Shown here: positions 51,877 to 60,545 of the stretch, in pieces
Layout: each line of letters begins with the position of its first letter
How positions within the stretch are numbered: position 1 is the first letter of the stretch
Assembly (NCBI RefSeq): GCF_007833165.1
Contig: NZ_VOBQ01000019.1
Coordinates: 1-64,000, forward strand
DNA length: 64,000 nucleotides
Reading direction: 5' to 3'
Source: Caenimonas sedimenti
GTDB lineage: Bacteria > Pseudomonadota > Gammaproteobacteria > Burkholderiales > Burkholderiaceae_C
Program-made: the position numbers and the translations under genes
Notes under the pieces: generated by a model
Told to the model about the DNA's origin: nothing
Databases searched by the model: none
The model's input: the letters and a program-made list of their open reading frames with translations, nothing else

Positions 51877-51942
51877 ACTTCGTGACGAATGTCCGCACGG
51901 CGTGTGGGCACTTCGTGACGAATGCCCGCGCGGCGTGTGCGC
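51877..51942. repeat. Tandem 33-base repeat with TTCGTGACGAA palindromes
   Basis: Two head-to-tail units of 33 bases (ACTTCGTGACGAATG then a CCGC..CGGCGTGTG part) differ at only three positions. Each starts with the 11-base palindrome TTCGT-G-ACGAA. The unit length is close to three helix turns, so both palindromes face the same side. It lies after the Bug gene and before the small GTG-started membrane gene, in promoter position. A regulator array is the likely role. Confidence 0.6.
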
Positions 51943-51978
51943 GAACCGCAATAGTTCACAGGCCTGAAACGGCACCTT

Positions 51979-52224
51979 GTGCAGAATGGGCCCGTGGTTT
52001 TCAGATCCGTCCGCCCCTCCCCGCTTCTCACGCCCGTCGTTTCGGCGATGCTTGCGCTGGCGCTCTGGGCGCTCGCACCCTTCCTGCTGGGCCGCGACTT
52101 CCGGACCAGCGAGCTGCTGCTCGTGGCGGCCTTGGCCGTCCCGTTGCTCGAGTGGGCACGGCGCCGCTGGCTGCGCCGCGAGCGCGAAGCGATCGAGAGC
52201 CTGCGCGACTCGGCGCTCTGGTAA
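51979..52224 (+). CDS. Small hypothetical membrane protein
   Basis: An 81-residue protein with two hydrophobic segments ([22 protein letters not shown] and [15 protein letters not shown]) then a basic C-terminal helix ([15 protein letters not shown]). It begins with GTG and lacks a strong ribosome-binding site; a GTG five codons later is also possible. Codon usage looks coding. It lies between the tandem palindrome repeat and the chemoreceptor gene. Function unknown. Confidence 0.5.
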   Translation: MQNGPVVFRSVRPSPLLTPVVSAMLALALWALAPFLLGRDFRTSELLLVAALAVPLLEWARRRWLRREREAIESLRDSALW

Positions 52225-52349
52225 GCGCCAGCGCGGCGGTGCCTGCGCGCCGGGTGGGGCACATTGGGGTTTTCACTCAACCGTTACAGCTTGAAACATC
52301 GCGTCCGACAGCGCAGCATCCGCGTTGTTGTTCCAAGCAAAGGCTCCCA

Positions 52350-54023
52350 GTGCGCGACCTGAAACTTTCCACCCGGCTGGCCCTGTTCGTCGCGTTCGTG
52401 GTGGCCATCGCGCTGGCGATCGGCGGCGTGGGCCTTCTGTCGCTTCGATCCGCCCAGTCCGGCACGGCGAGCAGCCTCCAGCAATCCGCCGAACTCCTGG
52501 CCGCGGTGGACTCGGCACGCCGCGCGCAAGTGGCCTCGCAGAACCAGGTGCAGGAATTCAAGAACATCCTGTTGCGCGGGCAGGACACCAAGGACCTGGA
52601 ACGCTACTCGACCGCGTTCCGCAAGCGCTCGGACGAAGTCACGGCCGAGCTCGCTGGCACGCGCGCGGCGTTCCAGGCGCTGCGGCTGCCCCTGGCCCTG
52701 GTCGATGACGCCACGAAGCTGCACGAGGGCATCGTCGAAAACTACTCGCGGGCCCTGCGCCAGTTCGACCCCTCTTCGCCCGCCAGCGCCCAGGCGGTCG
52801 ACCGGGCCGTGCGCGGCAAGAGCCGGCCGCTGGAAGACAAGATCGAGGAGATCGTGCGATTGGCGCAGCGGCACGCGCGCCAGCAAGGCGCCGCGATGCG
52901 CGCCCAGGCGGCGGGCGACACGGCCGCCGCCCTGCTGCAACTGGCGCTGCTCGTTGCCGTGGCGTGCGGCGTCGCCATCACGTTCGGCTGGTGGCTGGTG
53001 CGCAACCTGCTGCGCGACCTGGGTGGCGAGCCGGCCTACGCGCGCGACATCGCGGCGCGCGTCGCCGCGGGCGACCTCACGGTCGAAGTGCTGCTGCGCG
53101 CGGACGACCGGCGCAGCATCCTCTATGCGATGCAGCTGATGGCGCAGAACCTGCAGGCGCTGATGGCCGAGGTGGCCGCTTGCGCCGGCGGCGTCGCCGA
53201 CAGCACCAGCCAGATCGCGCACGGCAACGCCGACCTGTCGCAACGCACCGAGCAGCAGGCGGGCACGCTGGAGGAGACGTCCAGCCACATCGAGCAGTTG
53301 ACCGCGACCGTGGTGGAGAACGCGCAGCGGGCCCGCAGCGCGAGCCAGCTCGCGGTGGGCGCCAGCGAGGTGGCGCGCAAGGGCGGCCAGGCCGTGGGCG
53401 AGGTGGTGGCCACCATGGACGACATCAGTGCCTCCTCCGCGCGCATCCATGAGATCGTCGGCGTGATCGACGGCATCGCTTTCCAGACCAACATCCTGGC
53501 GCTGAACGCGGCGGTCGAGGCGGCCCGCGCGGGAGCCGAAGGCCGCGGCTTCGCGGTCGTCGCCGCCGAAGTGCGCAGTCTCGCCCAACGCAGCGCGGCG
53601 GCGGCGCGGGAGATCAAGGGCCTGATCGCCGATTCGGCCAGCAAGGTGGAGACGGGCGCCAGGCGGGTCGCGGCCGCCGGCAGCACCATGCAGGAAATCG
53701 TGGACTCGGTCAGCCGCGTGTCCGGCTTGCTGGGCGAGGTGGCCATGGCCTGCCAGGAGCAGAGTGCCGGCATCGAACAGGTGAACAGCGCCGTGTCGCA
53801 GATGGACCACGCCGTGCAGCAGAACGCCTCCCTGGTCGAAGAGGCGGCGGCGGCCACCGAGAGCATGAAGCAGCAGGCCGCCACCTTGCTGCAGCTGATC
53901 GGGCGCTTCCGGCTGCGCAAGGACCACGATGCGGCCCAAACCGCCGCCAGGCCATCGCGCGACGAAGGACGTTCCCCGGCGCGCTTGCGGCCCACGCCGC
54001 TCGCGCCACAGCTCGCACGGTAG
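52350..54023 (+). CDS. Methyl-accepting chemotaxis protein
   Basis: A 557-residue chemoreceptor. One membrane helix at the start ([19 protein letters not shown]), a periplasmic four-helix-bundle-like sensor (about 40-200), a second helix ([23 protein letters not shown]), HAMP (about 225-275) and the cytoplasmic signalling domain with the conserved hairpin [20 protein letters not shown] near 380-400. It ends without a CheR-tethering pentapeptide. It senses an unknown ligand and controls CheA. The start is GTG, with AAAGG 9 bases upstream, and gives the proper first helix; the longer reading upstream is not credible. Confidence 0.92.
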   Translation: MRDLKLSTRLALFVAFVVAIALAIGGVGLLSLRSAQSGTASSLQQSAELLAAVDSARRAQVASQNQVQEFKNILLRGQDTKDLERYSTAFRKRSDEVTAELAGTRAAFQALRLPLALVDDATKLHEGIVENYSRALRQFDPSSPASAQAVDRAVRGKSRPLEDKIEEIVRLAQRHARQQGAAMRAQAAGDTAAALLQLALLVAVACGVAITFGWWLVRNLLRDLGGEPAYARDIAARVAAGDLTVEVLLRADDRRSILYAMQLMAQNLQALMAEVAACAGGVADSTSQIAHGNADLSQRTEQQAGTLEETSSHIEQLTATVVENAQRARSASQLAVGASEVARKGGQAVGEVVATMDDISASSARIHEIVGVIDGIAFQTNILALNAAVEAARAGAEGRGFAVVAAEVRSLAQRSAAAAREIKGLIADSASKVETGARRVAAAGSTMQEIVDSVSRVSGLLGEVAMACQEQSAGIEQVNSAVSQMDHAVQQNASLVEEAAAATESMKQQAATLLQLIGRFRLRKDHDAAQTAARPSRDEGRSPARLRPTPLAPQLAR

Positions 54024-54146
54024 CGGGCAACCCCGCCACCTCGCGGCGCGCGCCCGGCGTATGAGGGATTGCCCGCTGCCCCGCTGCAGCTCGGCCGTTC
54101 TACAAAGGAGCCGACGCGCTGCCGCGCCACCCGAGGGGGATCCCCG

Positions 54147-54587
54147 ATGCTGTCGCAGACCGACCGTGAACGCCGCCACCAGGCCCGCCTGGCGCAGATC
54201 AACCGGGTGCAGGTCGTCGTTGGCCGGGCCGACCGCTCGCGCATCGACCACGAAGGCACGCTGCTGGAACGCGCGCGACTGCTGTCGCAAGAGGTGGATG
54301 CGCACGCGGCCACCGAACGCGGCCTGGATGCTTTCGCGCGGCTGCTGCGGCTGGCCGAGGAGGAGCCGCACTCGCGGGCCGGCCAGCACGTCGTGCCGTT
54401 CCTCGCAGCCGTCTGGAATGGCCAGCCCCTGCCGATCGCCGCGCTGCGAGTGCCGGCGCCGGCCGTGGCCGACGACATGCTGGCCGTGCTGGATGCCTAC
54501 CGGCACGCCCGCCTGAACATCGCCGACCAGGTGGAAGGCGGGGCGGAGCGCGTGGCCCGGCTGCTCAGGCGGCAGCGCGAGCGCTGA
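54147..54587 (+). CDS. Hypothetical protein (DUF7673-like)
   Basis: A 146-residue helical protein without signal peptide. ERGLDAFARLLRLAE (about 58-72) followed by GQHVVPFLAAVWNG and DDMLAVLDAYRHAR resembles the DUF7673 pattern seen in proteobacterial mobile and accessory regions, where the function is unknown. N-terminal QTDRERRHQARLAQIN is very charged. It lies 123 bases after the chemoreceptor. The family match is from memory of the motif and not proven. Confidence 0.6.
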   Translation: MLSQTDRERRHQARLAQINRVQVVVGRADRSRIDHEGTLLERARLLSQEVDAHAATERGLDAFARLLRLAEEEPHSRAGQHVVPFLAAVWNGQPLPIAALRVPAPAVADDMLAVLDAYRHARLNIADQVEGGAERVARLLRRQRER

Positions 54588-54593
54588 ACCGCT

Positions 54594-55400
54594 TCAGCGC
54601 TGCCGCGCGCTCGCGAACAGCGGCGACGTGGCGCTCGCCATCGCCAGTTCGGCGGCGGCGGCCACCAGGGACGGCCCGAGTTCCAGCATCCGTGCTTCCG
54701 TGAGCCGCTGCATCGGCCCCGCGATCGTGATCACCGCGATGGCCTCGCGGCCGCGGCGCAGCACGGGCGCCGCCATCGCGGTCATGCCGGGCGCATACAT
54801 CTCGCTGATCATGCTGAAGCCGCGCTGGCGGTCCTGCTCCAGGATCGCAATCAGGGCCCGGAACGAGACCGGCGCCTTCGGCCCGAAGGTTTTCGCGTCG
54901 CCGAACCCCTGCTTCGCCACGAGCTCCGTCGCGCGCTCCTCCGACAGGGTCATCAGCCAGGCGTGGCCGCCCGCGCTGCACGAGAGGCGCACGTCGATGC
55001 CCATGTCGGCGTCGTAGCGCAGCCCCGAGCGCGCGCCCTGTGACTTGGCGACGAAGGTCAGGCGGTCGCCGTCCACAAGCGCCAGGCGCACGAGCTCGCC
55101 GGAGGCCGCCGCCACGCGATCGATGATCGGCTGCGCGATGTCGACGATGCCCGCGGAGCCGAGGAAACCCAGTCCCACGGCCGCCAGCTTGGTGGTGAGC
55201 GCGTAGTCCCCCTGCGCGCGCAGTTGCTGCGCATAGCCGCAGCGCACCAGGTCGGCCAGCAGGCGATGGCAGGCGCTGCGGGGCAGCGCAAGTTCGTCGG
55301 CGAGCGCCGCGAGCGGCATGCCCTCGGGCGCGCCGGCCAGCGTTTCGAGGATGCGGAGCACGCGGTCCACCGTGCCGGCCGCCGCCGGAGGATTCATCAT
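54594..55400 (-). CDS. IclR-family transcriptional regulator
   Basis: A 268-residue IclR-type regulator: winged helix at about 10-70 (TVDRVLRILETLAG ... LPRSACHRLLADLVRCGY) and the C-terminal effector-binding domain (about 90-265; TFVAKSQGARSGLRY, SCSAGGHAWL). It is divergent from the TRAP receptor gene, with a palindrome between, and probably represses or activates the TRAP-AroQ-like-SMP-30 set. ATG codons at two adjacent positions are equal candidates; the first is listed. Confidence 0.9.
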   Translation of the reverse strand: MMNPPAAAGTVDRVLRILETLAGAPEGMPLAALADELALPRSACHRLLADLVRCGYAQQLRAQGDYALTTKLAAVGLGFLGSAGIVDIAQPIIDRVAAASGELVRLALVDGDRLTFVAKSQGARSGLRYDADMGIDVRLSCSAGGHAWLMTLSEERATELVAKQGFGDAKTFGPKAPVSFRALIAILEQDRQRGFSMISEMYAPGMTAMAAPVLRRGREAIAVITIAGPMQRLTEARMLELGPSLVAAAAELAMASATSPLFASARQR

Positions 55401-55411
55401 TGCGAAACAGG

Positions 55412-55426
55412 ATTCCGGTCTGGAAT
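55412..55426. promoter_or_regulatory. IclR-type operator candidate
   Basis: ATTCC, spacer GGTCT, GGAAT: a perfect inverted repeat of 15 bases, the size of known IclR-family operators. It lies 11 bases from the iclR start codon and 73 from the divergent TRAP receptor gene. Assigned by position and symmetry. Confidence 0.5.
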
Positions 55427-55498
55427 GGGGTTCTGGGAGCATCCCTATCATGCCCCATCCCGGCTGCCGTGGCCGGACTTTCCTTCGGAGACATCCCC

Positions 55499-56506
55499 AT
55501 GCGATTCGCACGACGCAGCCTTGTGGCCACCGCCCTCCTCGCTCTCGCCTTCGGCGTGGGCGCGCAGGACATCCAGGAACGCACGATCAAGTTCGGCCAC
55601 CTGAACAACCCGGACCACCCGACCAGCCTGGGCGTGCGGAAGTTCGCCGAAATCGTCGCGGCCAAGAGCGGCGGCAAGATCAAGGTGCAGGAGTTTCCCG
55701 CCTCGCAGCTGGGCAACGAACTGCAGCAGCAGGCCGCGCTGCAGGGCGGCGTGCAGGAAATGCTGGTCGCATCCACCACGTCGCTGAACGGCATCGTGAA
55801 GGAATTCGGCATGCTGGACTTCCCCTTCCTGTTCGCCAATGCCAGGCAGGCCGACGCGATGGTCGATGGCCCGCTCGGCAAGGCACTCTCGGCGAAGCTG
55901 CCGGAGAAGGGCGTGGTGGTGCTGGGCTTCTTCGACCTGGGCTTCCGCAATGTCACCAACAGCAAGCGCCCGATCACGAAGGGGTCCGACCTCGAAGGGC
56001 TGAAGCTGCGCGTGATCCCCAACCCGGTGTTCCTGGAAACCTTCAAGGCCTTCAACGCGAATCCGCTGCCGATGCCGTTCGCCGAGCTTTACGGCGCCCT
56101 CGAGAACAAGGCCGTGGACGGCCAGGAGAACCCGTTTGCGGTGATCGCGTCGAGCAAGTTCTACGAGGTGCAGAAGTTCGTCAGCGGCACCAACCACGTG
56201 TACGGGACCAATCCGGTCCAGATCAGCAAGCGCTTCTGGGACCGCCTGTCGCCGGCCGAACAGAAGCTGCTGCAGGACGCCGCCACCGAAGCCACGAACT
56301 GGCAGCGCACGACCAGCCGCGAAGTCTCCGGCAAGGCGCTCGGCGAACTGACCGCCAAGGGCATGGTCTACAACGACATCGCGCCCGCTGAACTGGCCAA
56401 GATGCGCGCCGCCGTGCGGCCCGTGTACGACAAGTTCTCCGCCGCCTATGACCCGGCCCTCGTGACCCTGTTCAAGGCCGAGCTGGAACGCATTTCCAAG
56501 CTCTGA
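55499..56506 (+). CDS. dctP: TRAP transporter substrate-binding protein (DctP type)
   Basis: A 335-residue periplasmic receptor with signal peptide (RFARRSLVATALLALAFGVG, cleavage after GAQ). The mature start TIKFGHLNNPDHPTSLG and the ligand-arginine region GLKLRVIPNPVFLETF fit the C4-dicarboxylate-type TRAP receptors. It is only distantly related to the tandem pair at 28-30 kb. No permease genes adjoin. It begins a rightward set with aroQ-like, a hypothetical and an SMP-30 gene under probable IclR control. The ATG opens just before the twin-arginine-like signal. Confidence 0.9.
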   Translation: MRFARRSLVATALLALAFGVGAQDIQERTIKFGHLNNPDHPTSLGVRKFAEIVAAKSGGKIKVQEFPASQLGNELQQQAALQGGVQEMLVASTTSLNGIVKEFGMLDFPFLFANARQADAMVDGPLGKALSAKLPEKGVVVLGFFDLGFRNVTNSKRPITKGSDLEGLKLRVIPNPVFLETFKAFNANPLPMPFAELYGALENKAVDGQENPFAVIASSKFYEVQKFVSGTNHVYGTNPVQISKRFWDRLSPAEQKLLQDAATEATNWQRTTSREVSGKALGELTAKGMVYNDIAPAELAKMRAAVRPVYDKFSAAYDPALVTLFKAELERISKL

Positions 56507-56522
56507 TGCGACGGGCGAACCG

Positions 56523-56969
56523 GTGAAATTCCTTGTCCTGCACGGACCGAACCTGAACCTGTTCGGCCGCCGCGAGCCGCACATCTACGGCCACACCACC
56601 CTGGCGCAGATCGATGCGCAGCTCGCCGCGCTCGCCGGCGAGCTGGGCGTGCGGCTCGAGACGATCCAGTCCAACCACGAGGGCGCGCTGATCGACTTCC
56701 TGCACCAGCACATCGACTCCGCGCACGGCGCGCTGGTCAACCCGGCCGGCCTCACGCAGCACGGCGTGCCGCTGCACGACGCGATCAAGGCGATGCCTTT
56801 CCCGGTGCTCGAAGTGCACATGTCGAACATCGCCGCGCGCGAGCCCTGGCGCAGCCACTCCATCATCTCGCCCGCGGTGAAAGGCACGATCCAGGGGCTG
56901 GGCCCGCAGTCGTACCTGCTGGGCTTGCGCGGCATCGCCGCCCTCGCCGCCCAGGCCGTGGCGCGATGA
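56523..56969 (+). CDS. Type II 3-dehydroquinate dehydratase-like protein
   Basis: A 148-residue member of the AroQ family. The catalytic arginine and tyrosine are in REPHIYG (about 17-23), the asparagine in VNPAGLTQ (about 72-79) and the general histidine in EVHMSN (about 98). However the usual GLTHTS reads GLTQHG and SNVHARE reads SNIAARE, so two conserved histidines are replaced. It may therefore be a catabolic or repurposed paralogue. It begins with GTG, 17 bases after the TRAP receptor. Reaction expected: dehydration of 3-dehydroquinate to 3-dehydroshikimate. Confidence 0.85.
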   Translation: MKFLVLHGPNLNLFGRREPHIYGHTTLAQIDAQLAALAGELGVRLETIQSNHEGALIDFLHQHIDSAHGALVNPAGLTQHGVPLHDAIKAMPFPVLEVHMSNIAAREPWRSHSIISPAVKGTIQGLGPQSYLLGLRGIAALAAQAVAR

Positions 56970-56985
56970 GCGTGGGCGCGTAGCG

Positions 56986-57666
56986 ATGGCGCTCCTTGGC
57001 CAAGCGGCACTGGCCATGTGGTGGGACATGGCACCGGACGTCCGGTCCGATTTCGAGGACTGGCATTCGCACGAGCACTTCCCCGAGCGGATGGGCATCC
57101 CGGGATTCCGCCGCGGCACGCGCTGGCGCAGCGCGTCCGGTGGCGGGGGCATCTTCGTCATGTACGAACTGGAAGCGCACGAGACCCTGTCTTCCGCGCA
57201 CTACCTCGCGCGACTGAACCAGCCGACACCGTGGTCGGCGCGGATGATGCCGCACCATCGCAACATGGTGCGCAGCCAGTGCCGCGTGCTGGCCAGCCAG
57301 GGCACTGGCCTCGCGGCGAACGCCTTGACCGTGCGGCTCTCGCCGGCTGAAGGCCGGGCGGACGCGCTGCACCAATCCCTGGCCGGGCTGATCGCTGCGT
57401 TGCCGATGCGCCCGGGGCTCACGGGCGCGCACCTGCTGCGCCACGAGGCTCCCGCCATCGCGGTGACCACGGAACAGAAGATCCGCGGCGGCGACCAGTT
57501 CGCGGACTGGGTCCTGGTCGTGCCCGGATATGACTTGCACGCGCTGCGGAACCTGGCGGAAGCGGAACTGTCCGGGCCGTCGCTGGTGGGGCTGGGCGCG
57601 GCGCCTTCCCTGGTCCACGGCCTCTACGCACTCTCGCATTCGGCTGTACCGGCGGACGTGGCCTGA
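56986..57666 (+). CDS. Hypothetical protein, dimeric alpha/beta-barrel-like
   Basis: A 226-residue cytoplasmic protein with two similar halves. The first has MWWDMAPDVRSDFEDWHSHEHFPER near 11-34 and the second starts near 110. WHSHEHFPERMGIPGF resembles the HxxH-type loop of EthD/dimeric alpha-beta barrel proteins. The function is unknown. It lies 17 bases after the AroQ-like gene and 17 bases before the SMP-30 gene, so it belongs to that unit. Confidence 0.65.
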   Translation: MALLGQAALAMWWDMAPDVRSDFEDWHSHEHFPERMGIPGFRRGTRWRSASGGGGIFVMYELEAHETLSSAHYLARLNQPTPWSARMMPHHRNMVRSQCRVLASQGTGLAANALTVRLSPAEGRADALHQSLAGLIAALPMRPGLTGAHLLRHEAPAIAVTTEQKIRGGDQFADWVLVVPGYDLHALRNLAEAELSGPSLVGLGAAPSLVHGLYALSHSAVPADVA

Positions 57667-57682
57667 GCGCCAGGCTGGCTCC

Positions 57683-58561
57683 ATGCGCGCGGCCGTGCAA
57701 TGCATCCTCCCCGGCACGGACTTGCTGGGCGAATCGCCGCTGTGGTGTGAGCGGACCCAGTCGCTGCTGTGGCTGGATATCGACGGTGGCCGCCTGCAAA
57801 GGTGGCATCCCGCGAGCGGCCGGCACGACACATTCGCGTTCGACGACCGTTACGTGGGCTCGCTCGCGCTCACGCAGCAAACCGGCCAGGTGCTGCTGGG
57901 CATCGACCTTGCCCTGGTGCGGTTCGACCTGGGCACGGGCGAGCGGCGGCTGCTCTGCCAGGTGGAGCCAGCGGAGATCGACAACCGGCTGAACGACGGC
58001 CGCTGCGATGCCCGCGGGCGCTTCTGGGTGGGAACCATGGACAACCAGTTGCACCGGCCGCAGGGCGCGTTCTACCGCGTCGACCCGGACGGTGCGGTGC
58101 ACAAGCAGTTCGGCGACGTGATCGTCTCCAACACGGTGGCGTTCTCGCGGGCGCAGGACAGGCTCTACTTCTCCGACACGCGGCGCTTCACCACCTGGCA
58201 GTTCGGCCTGGATGCCGCAGCGGGTACGCTGGGTGAGCGGCGGGTCTTCGTCGACCACACTGCCGCACGCTGGCGGCCCGACGGCGCCTGCGTGGATGCC
58301 GAAGGCTTTGTCTGGAACGCGATCTTCGCCGCCGGGCGGGTGGTGCGCTACTCCCCGGCCGGCGAGGTCGACCGCGTGATCGATCTGCCGGTGACGAATC
58401 CCACCTGCGTCTGCCTGGGCGGCCCCGAGCTCCAGACGCTCTACATCACCACGGCGCGCAAGTTCCTGGACCGCGCCCAGCTGCGCGCCGAGCCCTGGGC
58501 CGGGTCGGTGCTGGCCGTCGAAGTCGACGTGCCGGGGTTGCTGGAGCACCGGTTCGGCTGA
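57683..58561 (+). CDS. SMP-30/gluconolactonase family protein
   Basis: A 292-residue six-bladed beta-propeller. ESPLWCERTQSLLWLDIDGG near the start holds the metal-binding Glu, NRLNDGRCDARGRFWVGTM (about 101-119) supplies Asn and Asp, and RPDGACVDAEGFVWNA the later Asp. Such enzymes open sugar lactones using a divalent metal. It ends the TRAP-AroQ-like-DUF-SMP-30 set and implies a lactone intermediate. Start at ATG after GCTCC. Confidence 0.9.
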   Translation: MRAAVQCILPGTDLLGESPLWCERTQSLLWLDIDGGRLQRWHPASGRHDTFAFDDRYVGSLALTQQTGQVLLGIDLALVRFDLGTGERRLLCQVEPAEIDNRLNDGRCDARGRFWVGTMDNQLHRPQGAFYRVDPDGAVHKQFGDVIVSNTVAFSRAQDRLYFSDTRRFTTWQFGLDAAAGTLGERRVFVDHTAARWRPDGACVDAEGFVWNAIFAAGRVVRYSPAGEVDRVIDLPVTNPTCVCLGGPELQTLYITTARKFLDRAQLRAEPWAGSVLAVEVDVPGLLEHRFG

Positions 58562-58581
58562 AGGCATGTAGCCTTGCGGCC

Positions 58582-59802
58582 ATGGACTCCCTGATCACCG
58601 CCTCCGCGCGCGCCCTCGCCGCCGGCGATGCACTCGGCGCGCTCAAGCGCGTGGCCCTGCGCGACGACCCGCCGGCCCTCGCCCTGCGCGGGATCGCGAT
58701 GGCGCAGCTGGGCGAACACCCACGCGCGCGTGAACTGCTGCGGCAGGCGGCGCGCGCTTTCGGCAGCCACGAGGAGCTGGCGCGCGCGCGCTGCGTGGTC
58801 GCCGAGGCCGAGGTGGCACTCGCGATGCGCGACTTCGCCGCTTCGCCCCGCGCGCTGGCGGCGGCTTCGGCCACCCTGGCGATGCACGCCGACCATGCGA
58901 ACGCGATGCAGGCGCGGCTGGTCGCGGCGCGCAGGAACCTGTTGCTCGGCCGGTTGGCAGATGCGCTGGCGAACCTCGCAGGCATCGAGCCGAAGGCACT
59001 GCCGCCCTTGCTGGGGGCGGTGTTCGAGCTGGCCACCGCTGAACTCGCAGTGCGTTCGCTGCGCATCGCCGACGCGCGCGCAGCGCTCGCGCGGGCGCAG
59101 GATGCGGCCTTGCGGGCACGCGTTCCGGCACTGCTGACCGAAGTCAGGGAAGCATGCGCCACACTGGACCGGCCAGCCGCCCGACGCATCGCGGCGGGCG
59201 GCCAACAACCCCTGCGCCTGGACGAGGTCGCCGCCCTGCTCGCTTCCGGGGCGCTGGTGGTCGACGCCTGCCGGCGTGGACTGGGCACCGGCGCTGTCTG
59301 GCAGCCGCTCGCCCGGCGGCCGGTGCTGTTCGCGCTGGCCCGCGCGCTCGCGGGGGCCTGGCCGGGTGACGCCGATCGCGAAACCTTGATCGCGGATGTC
59401 TTCCGCACCCGGCGACCCGACGAGACGCACCGGGCGCGCCTGCGGGTGGAGATCGGCCGGCTGCGCGCACTCGTGAAGCCACTGGCGCGCATCGAAGCGA
59501 CGCCGCGCGGCTTTGCCCTGCGGCCTGGCGGCGACGAACCCGTCGTCGTGCTCGAACCACCCATTGCGGGCGAGCAGGCCTCGCTGGTCGCCCTGCTCGC
59601 GGATGGGGCGGCCTGGTCCACGTCGGCGCTGGCGCTGGCGCTGGGCGCGAGTCAGCGGACGGTGCAGCGGGCACTGGCCGAACTCGAGGCCGAAGGACGC
59701 GTGCGCGCCATCGGCCGGGCCCGCGCTCAGCGCTGGCTCGCACCGCCGCTGGCGGGATTCACGACGATCTTGTTACTCCCCGCCACGCTGCCGATTGAAT
59801 AG
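58582..59802 (+). CDS. Regulator with helical repeats and winged-helix domains
   Basis: A 406-residue soluble protein. Residues 1-190 are Ala/Leu-rich helical repeats of TPR type (ALRGIAMAQLGEHPRARELLRQAARAF is one repeat), residues 215-315 form an OmpR-like or BTAD-like winged helix (ETLIADVFRTRRPDETHRARLRVEIGRLRALV), and the C-terminal region (about 330-395) has a DeoR-like HTH (STSALALALGASQRTVQRALAEL). The composition suggests a DNA-binding regulator of SARP/AfsR style without a receiver domain. The operon with vgb-like and DUF899 genes follows after 45 bases and may be its target. Function inferred. Confidence 0.7.
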   Translation: MDSLITASARALAAGDALGALKRVALRDDPPALALRGIAMAQLGEHPRARELLRQAARAFGSHEELARARCVVAEAEVALAMRDFAASPRALAAASATLAMHADHANAMQARLVAARRNLLLGRLADALANLAGIEPKALPPLLGAVFELATAELAVRSLRIADARAALARAQDAALRARVPALLTEVREACATLDRPAARRIAAGGQQPLRLDEVAALLASGALVVDACRRGLGTGAVWQPLARRPVLFALARALAGAWPGDADRETLIADVFRTRRPDETHRARLRVEIGRLRALVKPLARIEATPRGFALRPGGDEPVVVLEPPIAGEQASLVALLADGAAWSTSALALALGASQRTVQRALAELEAEGRVRAIGRARAQRWLAPPLAGFTTILLLPATLPIE

Positions 59803-59847
59803 AGTGGGTTCCACGGCGCCGCTTCCGGCGCGCGACAGGAACCGACG

Positions 59848-60525
59848 ATGACTTCCAAGACCCTCCGGTCCCCGCAGCCGGCCCAGGCACGCGCCGCCGA
59901 GATCGTGCGCGAATATGGCCCGTTCCCGGGCTTCGACAAGATTCACGGCGTCACCCACGACGGGCGCCACGTCTGGGCCGCGACCGGCGCGAAGCTGGTG
60001 GCGTTCGACCCCGCCAGCGGCGAGGCGGTGCGCACGCTGGACTGCGCCGGAGACGCGGGCACCGCATTCGACGGCACCCACCTCTACCAGATCGCCGAAT
60101 CGCGCATCGACAAGATCGATCCCGCGACGGGCCAGGTGCTGGCCTCGATTCCCGCGCCCGGCAGTGGCAGCGACTCCGGGCTCACCTGGGCCGAGGGCAG
60201 CTTGTGGGTCGGCCAGTACCGCGACCGCAAGATCCACCAGATCGACCCCGCGACGGGAGCCATCCGGCGGACGATCGAGTCGAACCGCTTCGTCACGGGC
60301 GTGACCTGGGTCGACGGCGAGCTCTGGCACGGCACCTGGGAAGGTGACGACAGTGACATCCGCCGCATCGACCCGCAAAGCGGCGCCGTGCTCGAACGCC
60401 TGCAAATGCCCAGTGGCACCGGCGTCAGCGGGCTCGAGTCCGACGGCGCCGGCCTCTTCTACGCGGGCGGCGGCGGCAGCGGCAAGGTCCGCGCCGTGCG
60501 ACGCCCGCGCGCCACCAACACCTGA
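59848..60525 (+). CDS. Vgb/glutaminyl cyclotransferase-like beta-propeller protein
   Basis: A 225-residue protein with about five short beta-propeller repeats (WAATGAKLVAFDPASG, IDKIDPATGQVLASI, IHQIDPATGAIRRTI, IRRIDPQSGAVLERL). This repeat style is that of streptogramin lyase Vgb and of glutamine cyclotransferases, but the repeat number is low and no catalytic residue is clear. No signal peptide, so cytoplasmic. It begins an operon with the DUF899 gene (20 bases later). A good ribosome-binding site (AGGAA) precedes it. Confidence 0.75.
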   Translation: MTSKTLRSPQPAQARAAEIVREYGPFPGFDKIHGVTHDGRHVWAATGAKLVAFDPASGEAVRTLDCAGDAGTAFDGTHLYQIAESRIDKIDPATGQVLASIPAPGSGSDSGLTWAEGSLWVGQYRDRKIHQIDPATGAIRRTIESNRFVTGVTWVDGELWHGTWEGDDSDIRRIDPQSGAVLERLQMPSGTGVSGLESDGAGLFYAGGGGSGKVRAVRRPRATNT

Positions 60526-60545
60526 CCACCCCAAGGAACATCCAC

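Noticed and set aside
51877..51942. Possible CRISPR-like repeat
   Set aside because: Only two directly adjacent units with no spacers and no cas genes.
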